Shown piece after piece: positions 63,501-64,000 of a stretch of DNA of 64,000 nucleotides. Below the pieces are notes generated by a model. That model saw only the letters and a list, made by a program, of their open reading frames with translations, ran no database searches and had not been told where the DNA came from. Source of the DNA: Encephalitozoon hellem ATCC 50504 (Eukaryota; Microsporidia; Unikaryonidae); contig NC_018475.1 of the NCBI RefSeq assembly GCF_000277815.2, positions 124,001 to 188,000 on the forward strand, in the 5' to 3' direction. Made by a program: the position numbers and the translations under genes. The first letter of the stretch is position 1. Each line of letters starts with the position of its first letter.

Positions 63501-64000
63501 GTTTGAAACAAAGGTTGTTACATTAAGCATGCACAAAGGGATAGAAAGTTCTGATTTTATTGGCAACTTTGTATTTGAGAACTCAAAGGTTGTATGGAAA
63601 GACGGGCCATTGGTAAAGGCCATGAAGAGCGGAAACGCTTTTCTCATTGACGAAATAAACCTAGCGGAAGACTCGGTTCTCGAGAGACTCAACAGTGTGT
63701 TGGAACCACAACGTACACTGTACATAACAGAGACTGGGGAGGAAGTTGTTGCCCATGAAAAATTTAGGATACTAGCCACCATGAACCCTGGGGGAGACTT
63801 TGGGAAGAGAGAGCTAAGCCCTGCTCTCAAGAATAGGTTTACGGAGATTTACTTTGAGATTTGCCCGAATGAGGTTCCTTTGATATTTGACTACCTCATA
63901 GAAAAGCGGTTAAGAGAAACAGAAATATCAGGGGAAACTATTGCCGCTTTTAAGTCTCTTGCTAGGTCTTTGGATGTGTCTATTCGAAAGCTTGAGCTTG
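60589..64000 (+). CDS. MDN1: Midasin (dynein-like AAA ATPase), 5' part, continues past window
   Basis: The open frame of 1,137 codons runs off the end. Walker A motifs are GDTGVGKT (315-322), GDTSTGKT (663-670) and GETGIGKT (955-962); each is followed by the midasin-type Walker B LLLDEINLSS, IILDELNLAS or LIDEINLAE. A degenerate site GEVGKASL near residue 38 is probably the first AAA module, so four of six are present here. Midasin removes assembly factors from pre-60S particles. A cysteine cluster (six Cys, 194-225) is unusual. ATG 60589 is the first in frame. Confidence 0.92.
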   Translation, partial: MKFKKHKKNETRVGFLGNLERLAGEAVRLGVSVAVYGEVGKASLVSKLHSEFCEEGGRLVEIDSREIADARTLGGFYAVKEGDVEYMSGLLIESMRSGDWVLFKRIDKNHGLLQYLYPVIKYRRLLGNDGEEVLGHENFRLFFTSEDRFDVDDVVFVGPLRFMFEDAMNIFEVECVRKLLTKVFESISDQWKGCMRDKEEECQGSCPKNVCRDGEWCLSKGTGVCGAHFRSLLKIKKRTEDINGTGIEERVKIYQSVCNVLLRHGSDSLRCLLALSEVPSISLHGIDFAKTSCVEWGIFNLLWNINHRDHTLLVGDTGVGKTSMIQYLSQKSHFFLGKKAKLRVVNMSADFDGSDLIGGYGTLDINKAIEKLCNEEKISVPVCYGNKQKLEYLRQKISLKIKEGISDSASTIKRIDDLIKLLEKKVPFVYKKGILTECMANGEWLLLDEINLSSEETLNLIDGILGKKEIFLYESGDVRPLRIHPEFMLFGCMNPGGDFGKKRYEGIEFNTVYVHDFSTSLKDINLVIHSVLGYEVSEERKGRIGEFFLELKNKVLRRELSNVVEPLISGRSLVRVLNFIRRRGEEEFERCVYEAFDLFVFTQLDFVSRSVAITLLSKYFAIQTEPMEKTITKDGFVLTRRIQTYLRIMKLAILSNCALLLQGDTSTGKTSMVLFLSKEMNRRVIRINNHEHTEASDYIGSFTSTGNGVEFREGVLITAMRRGDWIILDELNLASSDVLEVLNRLLDDNRQIYIPETNETVIPHKNFRIFATQNIGYGGRKGLSKAFRNRFVEMFFCESGEDEILEILHGASKLPRSFCKKMVEVYSGLRSKRSINAFVTLRDLFKWSSRVPRSLAEVCFLGMSIVYERQRESRDRKWVHHIFSESFGKADVERYERMITGEEKECLEDLLGGKGIDFTFEGFHRRNFVLTDTFKKLINLVFLAWKCKEPILIVGETGIGKTKACEIVSSVFETKVVTLSMHKGIESSDFIGNFVFENSKVVWKDGPLVKAMKSGNAFLIDEINLAEDSVLERLNSVLEPQRTLYITETGEEVVAHEKFRILATMNPGGDFGKRELSPALKNRFTEIYFEICPNEVPLIFDYLIEKRLRETEISGETIAAFKSLARSLDVSIRKLEL

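Noticed and set aside
1..64000. CRISPR arrays, insertion sequences, operons of bacterial type
   Set aside because: No direct-repeat arrays, transposase genes or terminal inverted repeats were seen; the gene set is eukaryotic nuclear.

Overview
This window looks like nuclear DNA of a microsporidian, most likely an Encephalitozoon species. Genes are packed at roughly one per kilobase on both strands. Spacers are mostly 20 to 210 bp, proteins are shorter than their fungal relatives, and I found only one spliceosomal intron (27 nt, in the gene for ribosomal protein L6). Lineage markers include a Chlamydia/Rickettsia-type nucleotide transporter and ricin-B-lectin-like secreted proteins. The gene set and order remind me of E. 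cuniculi chromosome VIII (NTT transporter, lectin cluster, G6PD), but that is memory, not a comparison. The species cannot be named from this sequence. No spacer exceeds 300 bp without a gene.

Layout. 0-7.8 kb: WD-repeat protein, coatomer beta', CAF-1 p60, DRG2-type GTPase, PP4 regulatory subunit, Rab geranylgeranyltransferase beta. 7.9-12.7 kb: NTT transporter, Pol I subunit A12.2, Ssn6-like TPR protein, ceramide synthase. 12.7-14.5 kb: a run of putatively secreted enzymes (GNAT acetyltransferase, CPYS glutaredoxin, a second thioredoxin-fold protein). 14.5-24.5 kb: GATA factor, membrane RING protein, Sac1 phosphatase, RPA3-like OB fold, DHHC acyltransferase, SPX-EXS exporter, Trm1, Kin1/MARK kinase. 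24.6-33.9 kb: dispersed lectin-like protein, second DHHC enzyme, Rrs1, V-ATPase d, Pus10, Utp12-domain protein, Nop10 (52 aa), Spt7-like bromodomain protein, L10, proteasome alpha2. 33.9-43.3 kb: SDO1/SBDS, Wee1-like kinase, Nup42-like protein, double-bromodomain BDF1, Spt4, PCL-type cyclin, Glo3-type ArfGAP. 43.3-51.7 kb: tandem lectin-like genes, three lineage-specific genes, TFIIIC tau95, L6, CTK1/CDK9-like kinase, a low-complexity secreted protein. 51.9-64 kb: Nse4, TBCC, DPH6, G6PD, METTL5, tRNA-Thr(UGU), proteasome beta5, TFIIIC tau138-like protein, two small secreted proteins, and the 5' part of midasin, which runs off the end.

Together this is a core parasite complement: host ATP import, ribosome biogenesis and rRNA/tRNA modification, Pol I/II/III factors, secretory traffic, proteasome and a reduced set of cell-cycle regulators. 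Lineage-specific surface or secreted genes lie between them. The clearest extra pattern is that six of these surface genes carry a TATAAA-type box 21-32 nt before the ATG. Housekeeping neighbours have instead an A/T-rich stretch and a CCC motif directly before the start. All functions are inferred from sequence motifs and family memory; no database search was possible.
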